Under the pieces are notes generated by a model. It saw only the letters and a program-made list of their open reading frames with translations. It was not told the DNA's origin and did no database searches. Source: Pagrus major (taxonomy: Eukaryota; Chordata; Actinopteri; Spariformes; Sparidae). From it: a stretch of DNA of 64,000 nucleotides. Made by a program: the position numbers and the translations under genes. Shown here in pieces: positions 19,938-31,600 of the stretch; within the stretch, counting starts at the first letter, position 1, and the number at the start of each line of letters is the position of its first letter. The stretch is taken from the NCBI RefSeq assembly GCF_040436345.1, contig NC_133230.1, positions 5,353,297-5,417,296 on the forward strand, in the 5' to 3' direction.

Positions 19938-22373
19938 TCAAGTGCAAGTCTCTTCAAAGGCATGGATGACACTGTCATATGCAGGAGGGGGAGTCTGTGA
20001 GGGGAGGAAACCTTTAAGTCCATTGCCACCCAACCAGAATGAGTGCCTCTTGTTTGGCACCAGGGATGCTGAATCCAATGAGGTTGAAGCTGCTGTGTCC
20101 TCGGGCATGTTGACCTGAGTGTCCTCTCCCATGTCCAGGCCAGCCTTGCTTCTCTTTGGCACCGGGCGGAAGGTGGAGGTCTCTAAGCCTGGCTTGCTCC
20201 CCAGAGGGCCCACTGGCTCCAGAGAGGGCTGCCTGTAGACGCTCAGGAAAGTGCTTCTGTAGAGCCCCATCTGGCTGCTCGCAGGGTTGTTTGTTTGTGA
20301 AGTGCCAGATCTCTTTTTGGAGCGCTGGGTGATCCTGGCGGTGGCCCTGCGCCTGGATGCCCAGGTCAACAGCACATAGACCAAAGCACCCAGCAGCAGG
20401 CCAACAAGCACAGATAAACAGAAGGCTAGAATCATATCGCCTGGAAAGGAGGAAATCAATGCAGAGTGTCAGAAAAGGGGAAGTACTCAGGGATCAAAAT
20501 AATGACTGGAAATGTTTGGTAGAACGTGAGGCAGGATGCGTCGTGTTGTTCTAAAAATGGGGGAAGATTATTTCCCCAGATGGATGTTTTCTGCTGCATT
20601 TCAGGTTAGAAATACAAAATCTTATTAGCATAGACGAGGAGCAGTTGCACCAGCCTAAGAAAATGCATCCCATATGTGCCAGATTTGTTCCAGAAAGTTT
20701 TGCTCTGTGTATTGATTTTTCTATTGCTGCTATACTGGGCTCAACGTTATATAAAATCTTACATCACACCTGCATGTGGGTTCACTGTCTATGTATCATT
20801 GCACTGAAGAACAGACTGACCGTACCATTGGCGTGAAGCATCAAAAAATAACTTGATTTGTCACGTTGTTCCTGAAATGAGGCCGTACAGGACTGTATGT
20901 CGACTGCAAAAGTTTACTGATTTCTAACTTAAAGTTTGGTCAGGTAAGTTCATATGCACCTTTCCACAACAAGGCAATTCAAAGTTCAATACACAAGGAC
21001 TAAGATAAGATGTAAAAGTAAAATGATGATTTTAAAAGAATAATTTAAAGGTGCAATATGTAAGAAATGGCCCCCTCCAACTTTCAAAAACTCCTATTTA
21101 TTCACATTCGGTAGATAAAATAAGTTTTTAACATTTCAACCAATATTCTGACATATTTCAACTTTAGGCAGAAATGAAAAAATAGGATATATTGAGTAAA
21201 ACTGAAAACACAATGTTACAGTGTCTGTACAGTGGAAAGACACATATAAATAGCTCCAAAGTTAACTTAATAAAAGGTAGTGGCAAACAGGAAGGTTTTA
21301 GAAGAACTGACAATTGTTTTCTGATGTTTTTTTTCTAATATGTGGTTCATACTAATTGTTTTGATGCTGCAGATAATACTAGTCGACCAGAGTGGTCTGG
21401 GGGGTGTATTTTTACATTTTAATTTAATACATTTTGGCCCCTCAACTTATTGAGTGGCTATTCAGAGCTCATTTGTCAATTTTCGCAATGCAGAGACATC
21501 AGTCTAAAAATAAATGTGTGTTTCAGTTGCAGTTCCAGAGACGAACATATTTCTACACTATAAATAATCTTGGGCTGTTGAACTTAAAGGGGCTGTGAAA
21601 GTCGGTCATTAGTTTACGTTAGCAGACTCCATTTCTAAACTAACGTTAGCTGCTGTTGCTCTCTGTTAGTAGAATGGAGAGAGGCACTGAGACGAGGCAC
21701 ACGAGAATGTGCATAACGTCACAACCAACATTAGTCCTTCATAAAGAAATCCACAGCCCAGCAGCATTTAATAACTTCTACGAACATTGTTCACAGGCTT
21801 GTACAGGCAACCAAAAGAGATGGGAAGGTTTCATTTGTCACGTCACGTTACAATCTGCCCACATATGAACAATAAATAAGTGATTAATCCATGTAAACTG
21901 CTACAAACTGTTACGTGGAGCCCCTTTTTGTAAGAACTGAGAGTTTTGTTCCTTGATTTGTTTTCCTAATACATAATAGTCTACATAAGAAATAAACCGA
22001 AAGAGAAAGCATTTCAACTTGGTCATTCTGTCTCCTGTTATAAAATCACACATCTAGTTATTTGATTTATTCACACATTGCCTCAACATGACAGACAAAA
22101 CTTTGCATTAAATGTGACCCTTTACACTGAACTTAAAGACTTAAAGGCACTGTTTTAGGCAAGTTATTTCTAAGTGTAAGCCAGTTACAGAGATGAAACA
22201 GACAGTTATGTGAAAATGTAATTTGTTGTATCAATTTAAGAACTATCACACCTGAATTCCACAGTAATGCTACTCTTACACCCTAGCTTTCACAGGAAAC
22301 AACTAGATATACACTCACCAAAATTAAATGATTGAAGTATCTCCGACATGGGATGTGTTTCATTATGTGCCAT
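19938..22373 (-). CDS. myct1: MYCT1, MYC target protein 1 (complete CDS, two exons)
   Basis: Small single-pass membrane protein; in mammals it is a MYC target, enriched in endothelium. Exon 1 is 22373-22319 (MAHNETHPMSEILQSFNF). Exon 2 is 20440-19938 and completes a split Gly codon into GDMILAFCLSV. The total is 185 residues, close to human MYCT1. Residues about 22-45 form one hydrophobic helix, followed by ASRRRATARITQRSKKR (positive-inside, cytoplasmic). Then comes a Ser-rich tail with GLYRSTFLSVYRQPSLE and TSTFRPVP, and a conserved end TPPPAYDSVIHAF (PPxY about residues 170-173, a possible WW-domain ligand). The gene is head-to-head with SYNE1, as in human 6q25. The donor GGTGAGTG and acceptor TCCTTTCCAG are canonical. 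Confidence 0.92.
20441..22318 (-). other. MYCT1 intron (1.88 kb)
   Basis: Single intron. It contains the start of a dispersed repeat at about 21050 (TTTAAAGGTGCAATATGTAA, shared with about 43442) and a short terminal-inverted-repeat element at 21586-21927. Nothing coding was recognised. Confidence 0.7.
21586..21927. mobile_element. Short non-autonomous DNA element with AAAGGGGCT termini
   Basis: Left end AAAGGGGCTGTGAAAG, right end GTGGAGCCCCTTT, so the outer 9 bp are inverted repeats. About 340 bp with no transposase. The last 100 bp (TTACAATCTGCCCACATATG, then AGTGATTAATCCATG) are homologous to 28750-28842, which shows this is a dispersed family. Confidence 0.6.
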
Positions 22374-23863
22374 AATTCCACCGACTGATTCCACACGGAC
22401 TCTGAGCAGACAGAGGAACACTGAGCTTTTTCTGAGAGGCTTTTTGCTTTTTTTTTCTCTCTACAGTGTTTGGTGTGGCGGAAACTTTGCTGTCATGCTT
22501 CCTTCCCTCTCTGGCTTTAAAATTAGCAAATGCATTGCTTATCTGTGTGGGACATAGCACTGGGAAACAGGGTTGTTTCCTTTTGCATCATTTCCTTAGG
22601 ATCAATACTTTCCAACAATGGCTTTATTGGCTTAGGAAAAGGCATGTTTCGTGTGTTTTCTTGCAACTTTGCTACGCATAGGTTCTTGATACACGGTTAA
22701 ATAAAATGAAATCAGAACCATCAAAAATACAACCATATGTATGACGTAAAAGGTGTTGGCAATGTTTCCAAGTGTCTTGACAGGGTTCTGGATAATCTAA
22801 ACTGAAAATTAAAATCCAACCACCCACTAGAGAGTCTGCAGTCTATCATGCTCAGAGTCTCTATGGGGATTTCCTTCAATTGTTGCACTGTTCCCAACTC
22901 ACTTCTGCCCTCAGAGTCTTCAGGCTGACCTTCCCACACGCCAGCCTCCTGCAGCTCAACAGCTGATACATACACAGGTACAATTATTCCCTCTGAAATA
23001 TTTATACATCTTTATAAGCAGAAACACTTTTCTAGGATTGAACTTTCCAAAAACCCCAAGGTACAGGCCAAGGAAGGTTTTATGAAAGGAAAAAGTCCCA
23101 GGAAATTCAATTAAGACATTCATTGCTCAACTATGTCCAGCAGATGGTGCCACAGTACTTTCAATGAAGAGTCTGATGGGAAGCTGCAGCTTTGAGCACT
23201 GTCACGGTCTCTGTGATCTGCATAATAAAATAGCCTGGAGGTTTCCCAGAAACATCATACAAGAAATGTATTAATCCAGCTGCAGGCTTATAAGGGTTTC
23301 ATTTAAATTGAGTTATTTAAGTTTTCTAATTGACCATTTAAGTGTGGGGGAGCAGGTTTAAAACTGAGGTTGGAGGTTTAAATGCTGGACCAGTGGACTG
23401 CTTCTTAAAACCTGGTGCCTTCATTTTCATTTTGGGGTGAACTGTTCCTTTATGACTGTAAAATTGCTGGAGTCACCCTTTAACAAAGGGGACTGTGGTC
23501 CAGATGGTGGGCAGCCCCTCCTGATTAATTAACGACCAAGCTAAAAAGACAAAGACTGTTACGCTGGAGTAAGTTTTCACACAGCCTGACAACCCAAAAC
23601 CTGCTCTTATTTATGGCTTGTACTTGATCAATAAAGTATTTAGGATATTAGCTAACTATTAGCTAGCTACACTGACAGTAAGGTCAGTCACTGTGAAGGG
23701 CCACAAACAAACTTTGGGAGTGAGATGGAGGGGGGGATACCCAGAATTCCTCTCTCTTCAGCCAAAGAATGAACCCCTTTGTCCCTAAAAATGAGGAGGA
23801 CAGGAACTACACCACACATTTCCTCCTCCACCTCTAGTTTGTGTAGTTTGCTGCCAGAAGCCC

Positions 23864-23971
23864 TTGTTGTTGTTGTTGTTGTTGTTGTTGATCATCATCT
23901 TCTTCTTCTTCATCATCATCTTCTCTTTCTTCTTCTTCTTCTCTTCTTCTTCTTCTTCTTCTTCTTCTTCT
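23864..23971. repeat. Compound microsatellite (TTG)n(ATC/TTC)n
   Basis: About nine TTG/GTT units, then ATC and a long CTT/TTC polypyrimidine run with minor breaks, about 108 bp in all. It sits about 110 bp upstream of the candidate SYNE1 5' donor. The homopyrimidine strand could adopt triplex structure. The poly-Leu/poly-Ser and poly-Glu ORFs here are artefacts of the repeat. Confidence 0.95.
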
Positions 23972-23996
23972 GCACCACCCATGCTTCACGCTCACC

Positions 23997-24011
23997 GTTA
24001 CCATAGGCAAC
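23997..24011. promoter_or_regulatory. X-box-like (RFX) motif in the MYCT1-SYNE1 interval
   Basis: GTTACCATAGGCAAC matches the RFX-factor pattern GTNRCC-N(0-3)-RGYAAC with a 3-nt spacer and both half-sites intact. It lies between the microsatellite and the CA repeat, close to the probable SYNE1 5' exon. Motif match only. Confidence 0.35.
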
Positions 24012-24017
24012 AGGGGA

Positions 24018-24035
24018 ACACACACACACACACAC
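24018..24035. repeat. (CA)n dinucleotide repeat
   Basis: About nine uninterrupted AC units. Confidence 0.9.
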
Positions 24036-25547
24036 CGAGACACTTCCTGTGTCAACTTCTCAGTCTCTGCTGTCCCGAAAGTGGTAAGACAAAATGTCGC
24101 TTTAAATGTCACTGATAGTCTGATGTTTGCCTGTCGGTTGTTAGGCTCGTGTTTACTGAAGCGTTAGCTGTTTCTGACGCATTTAAGCTAGTTTGTTGTC
24201 TGAGTTTGTGGCGCTTCAGTGACTTCCTCTCGCGTTGAACTGACTGCTGGTGATAGTGGCACCTTGCCTCCACACCATTCAGTCCACAACTTTGATAAGT
24301 AGTAGTTAAGTGTTAAATAACTTGTTTTGATGGTAATATAATATCTGCATTACATGCATGAATAAGATGAACCCGTTGGAGGGAAAATGTTGTGCAAAGC
24401 TAGCTAACTTTTACACTTCTTGGGGCTAATTCAGACATTTTCACACTTCCCTTTTTGACTGTCATTAAATGCAAATGTGCTTGTAAGTAGTATGCACATT
24501 GTAAGTAGTATGCACTCAGACGATAAACAGTTTCACTCACATTTATATGTAGTCATTTACTAAACATTTCACAATTGTCCAGGTTTTGCCTGCAAATGAT
24601 AAGTTTGTGATTATGGTCTCTTATCTTCTGTCATCTTTGTGCAGCCGCATGTCTCTATATTTGTGTCTTCCTGTTAATTTCTTCTTGGCGCTCATTGAGA
24701 GATAATGACAGCTAGGGTATTGCAGTTATTGACACAGACATTGAAATGGTGACATGAGTCATGATTAGCTGGAATGATACTTCTGATGATGTGACATTTG
24801 TTGGAGTCTGTACCAAACAAACATGCTTTCTTATCTCTGGAGAACAAGATTTCTCAGGCCAGTGCATCTCTGCAGCACTACAGTACTTTGTTATAATGCT
24901 GTTTTGTCACACATAAGTGGATATTCACTTGGCCATTGTGGTATTTTGATAATATTGCCATTAATTGTGCAGCCCTAAGGACAATCAAATTCAGTCAAAT
25001 CCCTTATATCTGTCAGTGTACTTGGTCAAGCCAATGAAGTTGATTCTGAATATGTAAAAAGTATCTTATTTGCCATGTAAGCAATCAATTGATTTATATG
25101 GGAAATCATTTATAGTCTTAATTTGTGTGATTTGCCTGTTTTCCAGCACTCATAGCTTTTGAGATTTGGATGAAGACATTTTGTGATAAAAGGAGGAAAA
25201 GTGCAGCTGGGTAATCTTGTAGGCGTGCAACATGAGCATGAACAAGTTAAACAGTTAAGTAAGTTCTTGACAGTAGGTGTGGCCTCATTTGAAACCCTCT
25301 TGACATACACTTCTCTTCTGCAGGCAATGAATGGAAGAAGTGCTTCCATTGGACAGTAAACCTGCTTGTCCCTGCATGAAACCTGAGATTCAATTGGACC
25401 TGGTCCTGCAGTGAAACTAGAAAGAGAGAGAGAGAGGAGCAGAGAGAGGGAGGGGCAGAGGGGATGTCCCACTCAGGACAGTTGTGAAGGTTCTTCTTCT
25501 CCCAACATCAGTGACACACCTTGTCATTACAGCTGCGGCGAGACAAC

Positions 25548-25614
25548 ATGGCCTCTCCAAGGCACTTGGGCCGCACGTCTGTGGACATCGCTAATGTGAT
25601 GCAAAAACTGCAGG
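25548..25614 (+). CDS. syne1: SYNE1 coding exon 1 (canonical start)
   Basis: ATG at 25548; encodes [20 protein letters not shown] and LQ, ending in phase 1 (CAG G|GTAAGT) so that the next exon completes Asp ([11 protein letters not shown]). An acceptor-like TTGTCATTACAG ends at 25532, so the exon probably starts at 25533 with 15 nt of 5' UTR, and an upstream non-coding exon exists. The DIANVMQ block is the human N-terminal signature. Confidence 0.9.
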
Positions 25615-28600
25615 GTAAGTGTCACTCTTTAGCTCAGCTGGCTTACGGAGAAAACATTCTCTCCTCCTGCGCTGCTGCACAGTAACATTGTGCTGATTCA
25701 ATGCCTGGGCTGCGTGCCCATCTGAAGTTTGCCAGCTCTTGCAAGGGAGGATGCTCACATGCTTACACACACACGCCCACACACACACTTACTCACATAG
25801 CAGAATTAAGGCACACAATTGGAAGATGTATCATTTAAATTAAGTTTTTCCCTCAATGTGATTATGATCATGGGTGCCTCATTTTTATCATCTCTCTGCA
25901 GCGTGTTGCGGTTAAAACTTAATGCAGAAAATTAGCAAAATAAAGGATGGTTTTGTTTTCATAACTGGCTTGTTCTGTAGCCTTTGAGAACATAGTATAA
26001 TCAAACTTGAATTTAGTTTAATTTGATTTAAATATGCACATGGTCTCTTCTGTTTTTTCCAAAGAAGCACATAATCTCATTCGGAATAATGAAATCATTT
26101 CTTATGATATCTTGTGACCAAACCACAAAAAGGTACTATATTGTGTGGTGGCCTGGATGGTGTAATTAAGAAGGTATTTAGAGGAAAAGGAATTATTTTA
26201 TTCAGTGATATACTGTGCAACTCCTGATCTCAAGACATGGATCAGGGCTCTGGTTTGTCTTCATATTTTTAAATCCAATTTTCCTGTCAAAAATAGTAAG
26301 CCTCATTAGTTGCAAAGAGGCATGCATTTTCATGTCATTACATTATTCAAGTAGTTGTCTTTAGCCAGTAAAAATAACTTTTGGGACACATATAATTTTT
26401 CCCAGGAATAGACTAATCTTTGCCCTTTTGTTTAATCACTTCTGAGAAAGAGATCTTTTCATCCGAGTCGTTGGTTAAAAGGTAGCTCCTTCATTTCATT
26501 ACTTTTTCTGAGGCGGGCCAGGGATCAGTAGGAACATTTAATCTGGTCTTGACATGGAATACTGAGTCAAAACAACCGCGGCTTCATGAATGCACAGACA
26601 ATGCACTGAACAAGACTAAAACCTGACACCCTGTCTGCCCTTGGTGAAGAGCAGATCGATAGCAGGAGTCTCTTTTTGTTGGTGTCCCCCTTTGTTGCAA
26701 GGGCATTGGGCCACTACCATCACTGACAAGTTTGGTCGATTCTGGCAGCCGCTTTGGCTCGGTTCACATGTATTTCTGGACGTACAGTATACCAGGAAAC
26801 TTAACACCTTACGGCTAGTTACCATAGCGACTGTTATGAAACATTTTCTGTGGTTGTGCCAGTGCTGCCCAGTTCCTGCTCTAGAAAGACCAAGTTTCCT
26901 GTGAACGCTATTTCCATTCACTTCCTATTAATGCATATTCTCACCGCAATGAGATTGAAATGTGTCATGAAAAAAACACCTGCCGTGAGGGTTTTATCTA
27001 TTTGTTTTAAACACCCATATACCGGCTCAGACATGCTCTAACACAAAATGAATTAATGCATGTTTAAATCTCTCTAAGTAGATACTTTCTGTTGTTATTG
27101 ATGTATAGTGTAAGTCATAAACACTAACTAAACTTCATTCAAAATTCAATGGGCTGGGGGATATAGCATTAAACTCCTATCACGATATTCTTATGCTATA
27201 TCGTGATACACAATGTATATCATGATTTTTCGCTATTATTTAAACTATATAAGCATTGACGAAACATCATAACCATGTTTATTGTGAGATTATAAGACAT
27301 TTATTAAGCACTTACACATAAGAAACTTGATGACATTAGAAACTGCTTAAGAACATAAAAAGAATCCTTTCGAGTTTTATAATAACATAACAAACACATT
27401 TACTGAGTTGTTAAACCTTTACTAAACTTTTTTATTGATTTACCTAGATGATGGCATACTTTACTATGTATTTATTATCAGTTAACACTGCACTCATTGA
27501 CATTTAACTGTGCTTTTTGCAGCTAGCGAATGTAAACCAATAATGACGCCTTATTATAAGGATCTTAGAAGGACGCCTATTGCAAGGACCTTCCTATAAA
27601 GCATTACCCAGTATCAAAATTGCGACAGTTTTGTAGCGATGACTATTGGTATTTTAATAAATAATTTCCAATAAGATAGATAAAATTACTAAGTGGGTAA
27701 AGGCAAATATTAAAACAAGTAGAACAGTCATCAGTCAGGAAAAGACATCACTTACGCCTTATCATGATTAACAATATCCCAAATTTACGATGATATCCAG
27801 TCTCATGTCACGAAAACGATATAATATCTTTATATCGCCCAGCCTTAGAATTCAAAGTGATGTTATAATTTCATGTAACTTTCTGATGTGTCATACAAAC
27901 ACAGAAAAAACAGTTATCTTTATTACTATCTTGAGGAAATTCCCCTGAACGTTGCACAAATGGCTTAATCTGCAATGCAAAGTGCCAGCCTGTTGCGTGT
28001 TTCATGTCAGGAAGTGGAATTTGGTGTCAGGTCACATCTGGAAGACATAATAGTGCCAGTGGTTATAGGTGCTCTGTAGGTGGCGGGCAGCAACGTAGTC
28101 TGGGCTTTTTTTTCACTAGTGATCAAACGCCGCTTCCTGTCGTTAAAGGCATCCTGCAAAGACTCTCTTTGACTTGAGCAATGGTCCATCTGGGTGGATG
28201 AATTATTGACACCCGAAAATATGTAGTCTTGTGAATGCACACTGATTATCTTGCTGGTATTTAGTATTAAAGCAGATAAATGAAGAAATCTCTGTTTGTC
28301 TGTTTGATTTCAGCGCCATACAATCATAGTATACCAACATCTCATGGCCTTAAATGCCCTCAGGGTACCATAAGCCTGTAAGTTCCTGGTGGGGTGTGCA
28401 TGACAAGCGTGTTGCTCTCTTTATGCCTTGGCTCCTCTTGTGGGTTTCATGTGGGTTTCACTCTTGTGGAGACTGTGTGTCAAACAGGATATGATGAAAT
28501 ACAGTTGCTGAAGAGTTTGTGGTGACGTCTAATAGTGTGATGAATCCTCTTCCTGGGTACATACTGACAGATATAAGCCTATTAATATAGCTTTTTTTAA

Positions 28601-31600
28601 AAATGCATAATCACTTTTTCAAGTTTGTCTCTGATCTTTGGCTATTAAATGTAAAAGGTTACATGTTTTTTTGGCCTCTTTGCTTGCTGTATAAATAATC
28701 AAGTGACATAATATTAAGGTGAAAATCATTAGAGAGAAGGTCTCATTTTTCATGTCACATTACAATTTGCTCACATATGGGCAATAAAAAAGTGATTAAT
28801 ACATGAAGATAGATACAAATTGTAACATAGAGCTCCTTTAAATCGATATAAAACTGAGACACAGGCAATCCTTATATTTAAGAAAATGCTAGAAACGATC
28901 AATCAGTCATCATAAAAGTTCAATTAAGGAATTTAGTTGTTAATTTTCAGTCAATAGATCAATTGATTAAGGGGTCAGTATTGTAGAAAGTAAAATTTCC
29001 TGTCTTATCTTTTATTATAAAGCGAGGCTGGATGCTATATAGCTATTGTGAAAGTATCAAAACACCTAAATCGACGCTATTTGCATAGTGCCATCAATAT
29101 TCAGAAACTGCCCCTACAAACAGGACTTACGTCAGGTTGTGGTGTCACTGCTATACAGTCACTGTTTCTCAGCAATGCCGCCGGAGTGGTCTTGGTTGCA
29201 AAAACACTGGCAGAGCTGATTAGGTGGACAATGCCTGCTCAGGCCTGTGAGAGCTTACCAATAAGATGAGACTGGGCGTTTTGGGAGGGGGGTCCTTAAA
29301 GATGCAGGCAGAGACAGAGGGTGAACGGACGTGGACAGTATGAGAATAATAATGTGTTTTTTGAACATTAAAGCTTGTTTTTCTTGCAAATAAAGGAAAA
29401 AAAATGAATCTGAAAATAAGCATAATATGGGACCTTTACTCGATTGTTTCAGCTCTTAAGGTCATGCTTTTTGGTAAAACGCCTCCCCACTGCAGCCAGC
29501 AAAAACTAGATTGCAGCATTGTTATAAAAGGTCACAAACTAAAACATTGAAAACCACTTTGGCAGAGCTCACTCATCGTTAGAAGTCAGTGCTCTCCAAG
29601 AGGGGGTGGACTAGTTACATCACTGTCGGAGTAAAAGCTAAGTACAAGAAAGACAAGCGTGCATGTTGTCAGCTGTAAGCGATGCTTCTACTCTACAGTG
29701 TCAGTAGCAGCTGCCAGGGACACACAGCCATGATCACACTGATATAATCTCATGAACAGAGAGCCTAATTCCCGCTCTACACTGAGCCAGGCTGCCTCAG
29801 ACTGACTGAATAGTTATGATAACAGACGACAAGTCTTATTTTTTGGGGCATGCTGCTTTCATTTGCTATCCCTGCTTATACATTAGATTACAGTACCTTC
29901 ATGTTGTGAACCATTCAGTTGGTAATAGATCCTCAGTGTCAAGCATCTCTGCATGGACAGAATCCTTTCTTGTCCTGCCTGATTATTGTTTGCCTGGCAG
30001 AGCTAAAGTAGGCCTGCTCTTGACTAAGTGGAACAACAGCAGAGTGCGTGGGCTTTTACAGTGCTCCCAGGTGACCAACACAGGCCAATGAAGCCAAGCA
30101 CCTACAGCGCAGTATTGCCAAAGGTATCATCTGTCCTAAGATCACCTTAAGTACTCCATCGCTCATGAGAATTGCAGATGCTTTAGTGGTTTGATGCTGT
30201 GCGTGGTGTTTGTTGCCGGGGATATCCACTTTTAATTGGCACTTAGCCGCTAGTACTACATCAGGCCTAATTAAATCAGTTGACTTGGACGTAATGACTC
30301 AATAATGGGGAGCTGTTTTACGTAAGGATTTCATGCTTGTCAGAGTTAGTATATCCAAACCTGACCTACATACGTACGTCTTATTACACAAAGTGAGCCG
30401 TCTAGCTGAGTTCAGGACTCTAGACAGCTCCTTAATAGCTAGTTGATTTGAGATTGAGCAGCTGGAATATCAAAACAGACTTGAAGTTATCTCTTACAAA
30501 TTTGGGCGGGGTTTTGAACGTCAGTACTTTTGTGTCTGTATTACAGAGTTTCATAAACTGCCCAAATATTAGCAGGTAATGCTTTGTCGTGATTTGAAGT
30601 CTTGTTTCCTTATTTTTGAATCAGATAGTTGATATGTTACTTGTTTCTGAGGCTTTCAGTCAGCAGGTGGAGTTGCTCAGCTTTAGAAGCAAACAAGTTG
30701 GACCTTGTGTTGTTGCTGCTTGTGTTAGACAACATTCAACATTTGAGAACTTTGGTTTATGTTGGTTACACCATATTGTCTTGTTATCAGGACCAAAATG
30801 CAGCTATTGTCACTAGTAATGAAAAATTGCAGATAATATCTAGCCCTAGATGCCCCTTGTGCGAACAAAAACACATGACTTCCTTTGCAGCAGAGGACTT
30901 TTCCTGGGTTGGACCCATTTGGCTTCAGAATAGAAAAAGCAAAACCTTTAGTTAAAGAAAAAGCCTGATTTACTACTCTGCAAAAACATTTTTACCGTAA
31001 CCTTTAACATCCACTGTTCTGCTTGTGGAACAGCGCCACTATTTTTAGGACTTTCATGGACTAATAGAATCCGACTTACACCAGATTTTTTGGGCCGATG
31101 CAGATATTGGGGAGATAAATACAATTCTGATATCAATATATTGGCTCATATGCTTATATATACTTTTTTTCTCTCACTGCAATGTGTTACCACAGCAAGT
31201 TGTTGCACCGAGCTAATCTCCATTTTGATTACTTGTACATACCCATGAGATCATGTGAAAGGGATCACGTGTGAACCCAGCACGGTTTTTTAATAAAAAT
31301 GTATTAAATTTAACATGTTGTGTGTCCAATTCGCATCCAAATTTGCTTTCTTGGGTCCTCAGCAACAAAGTGTAAAGCAGATCGGATAAACTCTTGAACA
31401 TGTGAATGACATAAAGACCGACAGACAGACAGATAGAAAAACAACTAGAGAGTCCTTGTTTTATAGTTAGATAAACTGCTCCAAGCATTTTTTCTCCCTT
31501 TTTGTTGTATAAAAATGAAAACTTTCTCATATGTGCATATCAGACAACATACAGTATATGCTAATATTGGCTAACTGATATATTAGTCAAGCTCTGTGGA

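Larger units (their letters stand above)
22374..25532. other. MYCT1-SYNE1 head-to-head intergenic region
   Basis: Runs from the MYCT1 start codon (leftward gene) to the splice acceptor before the first SYNE1 coding exon (rightward gene). It must hold the MYCT1 promoter and at least one SYNE1 5' non-coding exon; a candidate donor is AAAGTG|GTAAGAC at 24084. It includes a long pyrimidine/GTT microsatellite, a CA repeat and an X-box-like motif. No coding exon was recognised; the minus ORF at 22721-22975 has no family features. Confidence 0.6.

Noticed and set aside
22721..22975. Minus ORF of 84 codons upstream of MYCT1, possibly an extra MYCT1 exon
   Set aside because: MYCT1 already has a complete start and a length matching human; no supporting splice frame into exon 1.
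23779..24115. Poly-Leu, poly-Phe, poly-Glu and poly-Lys ORFs on both strands
   Set aside because: Produced entirely by the TTG/TTC microsatellite.
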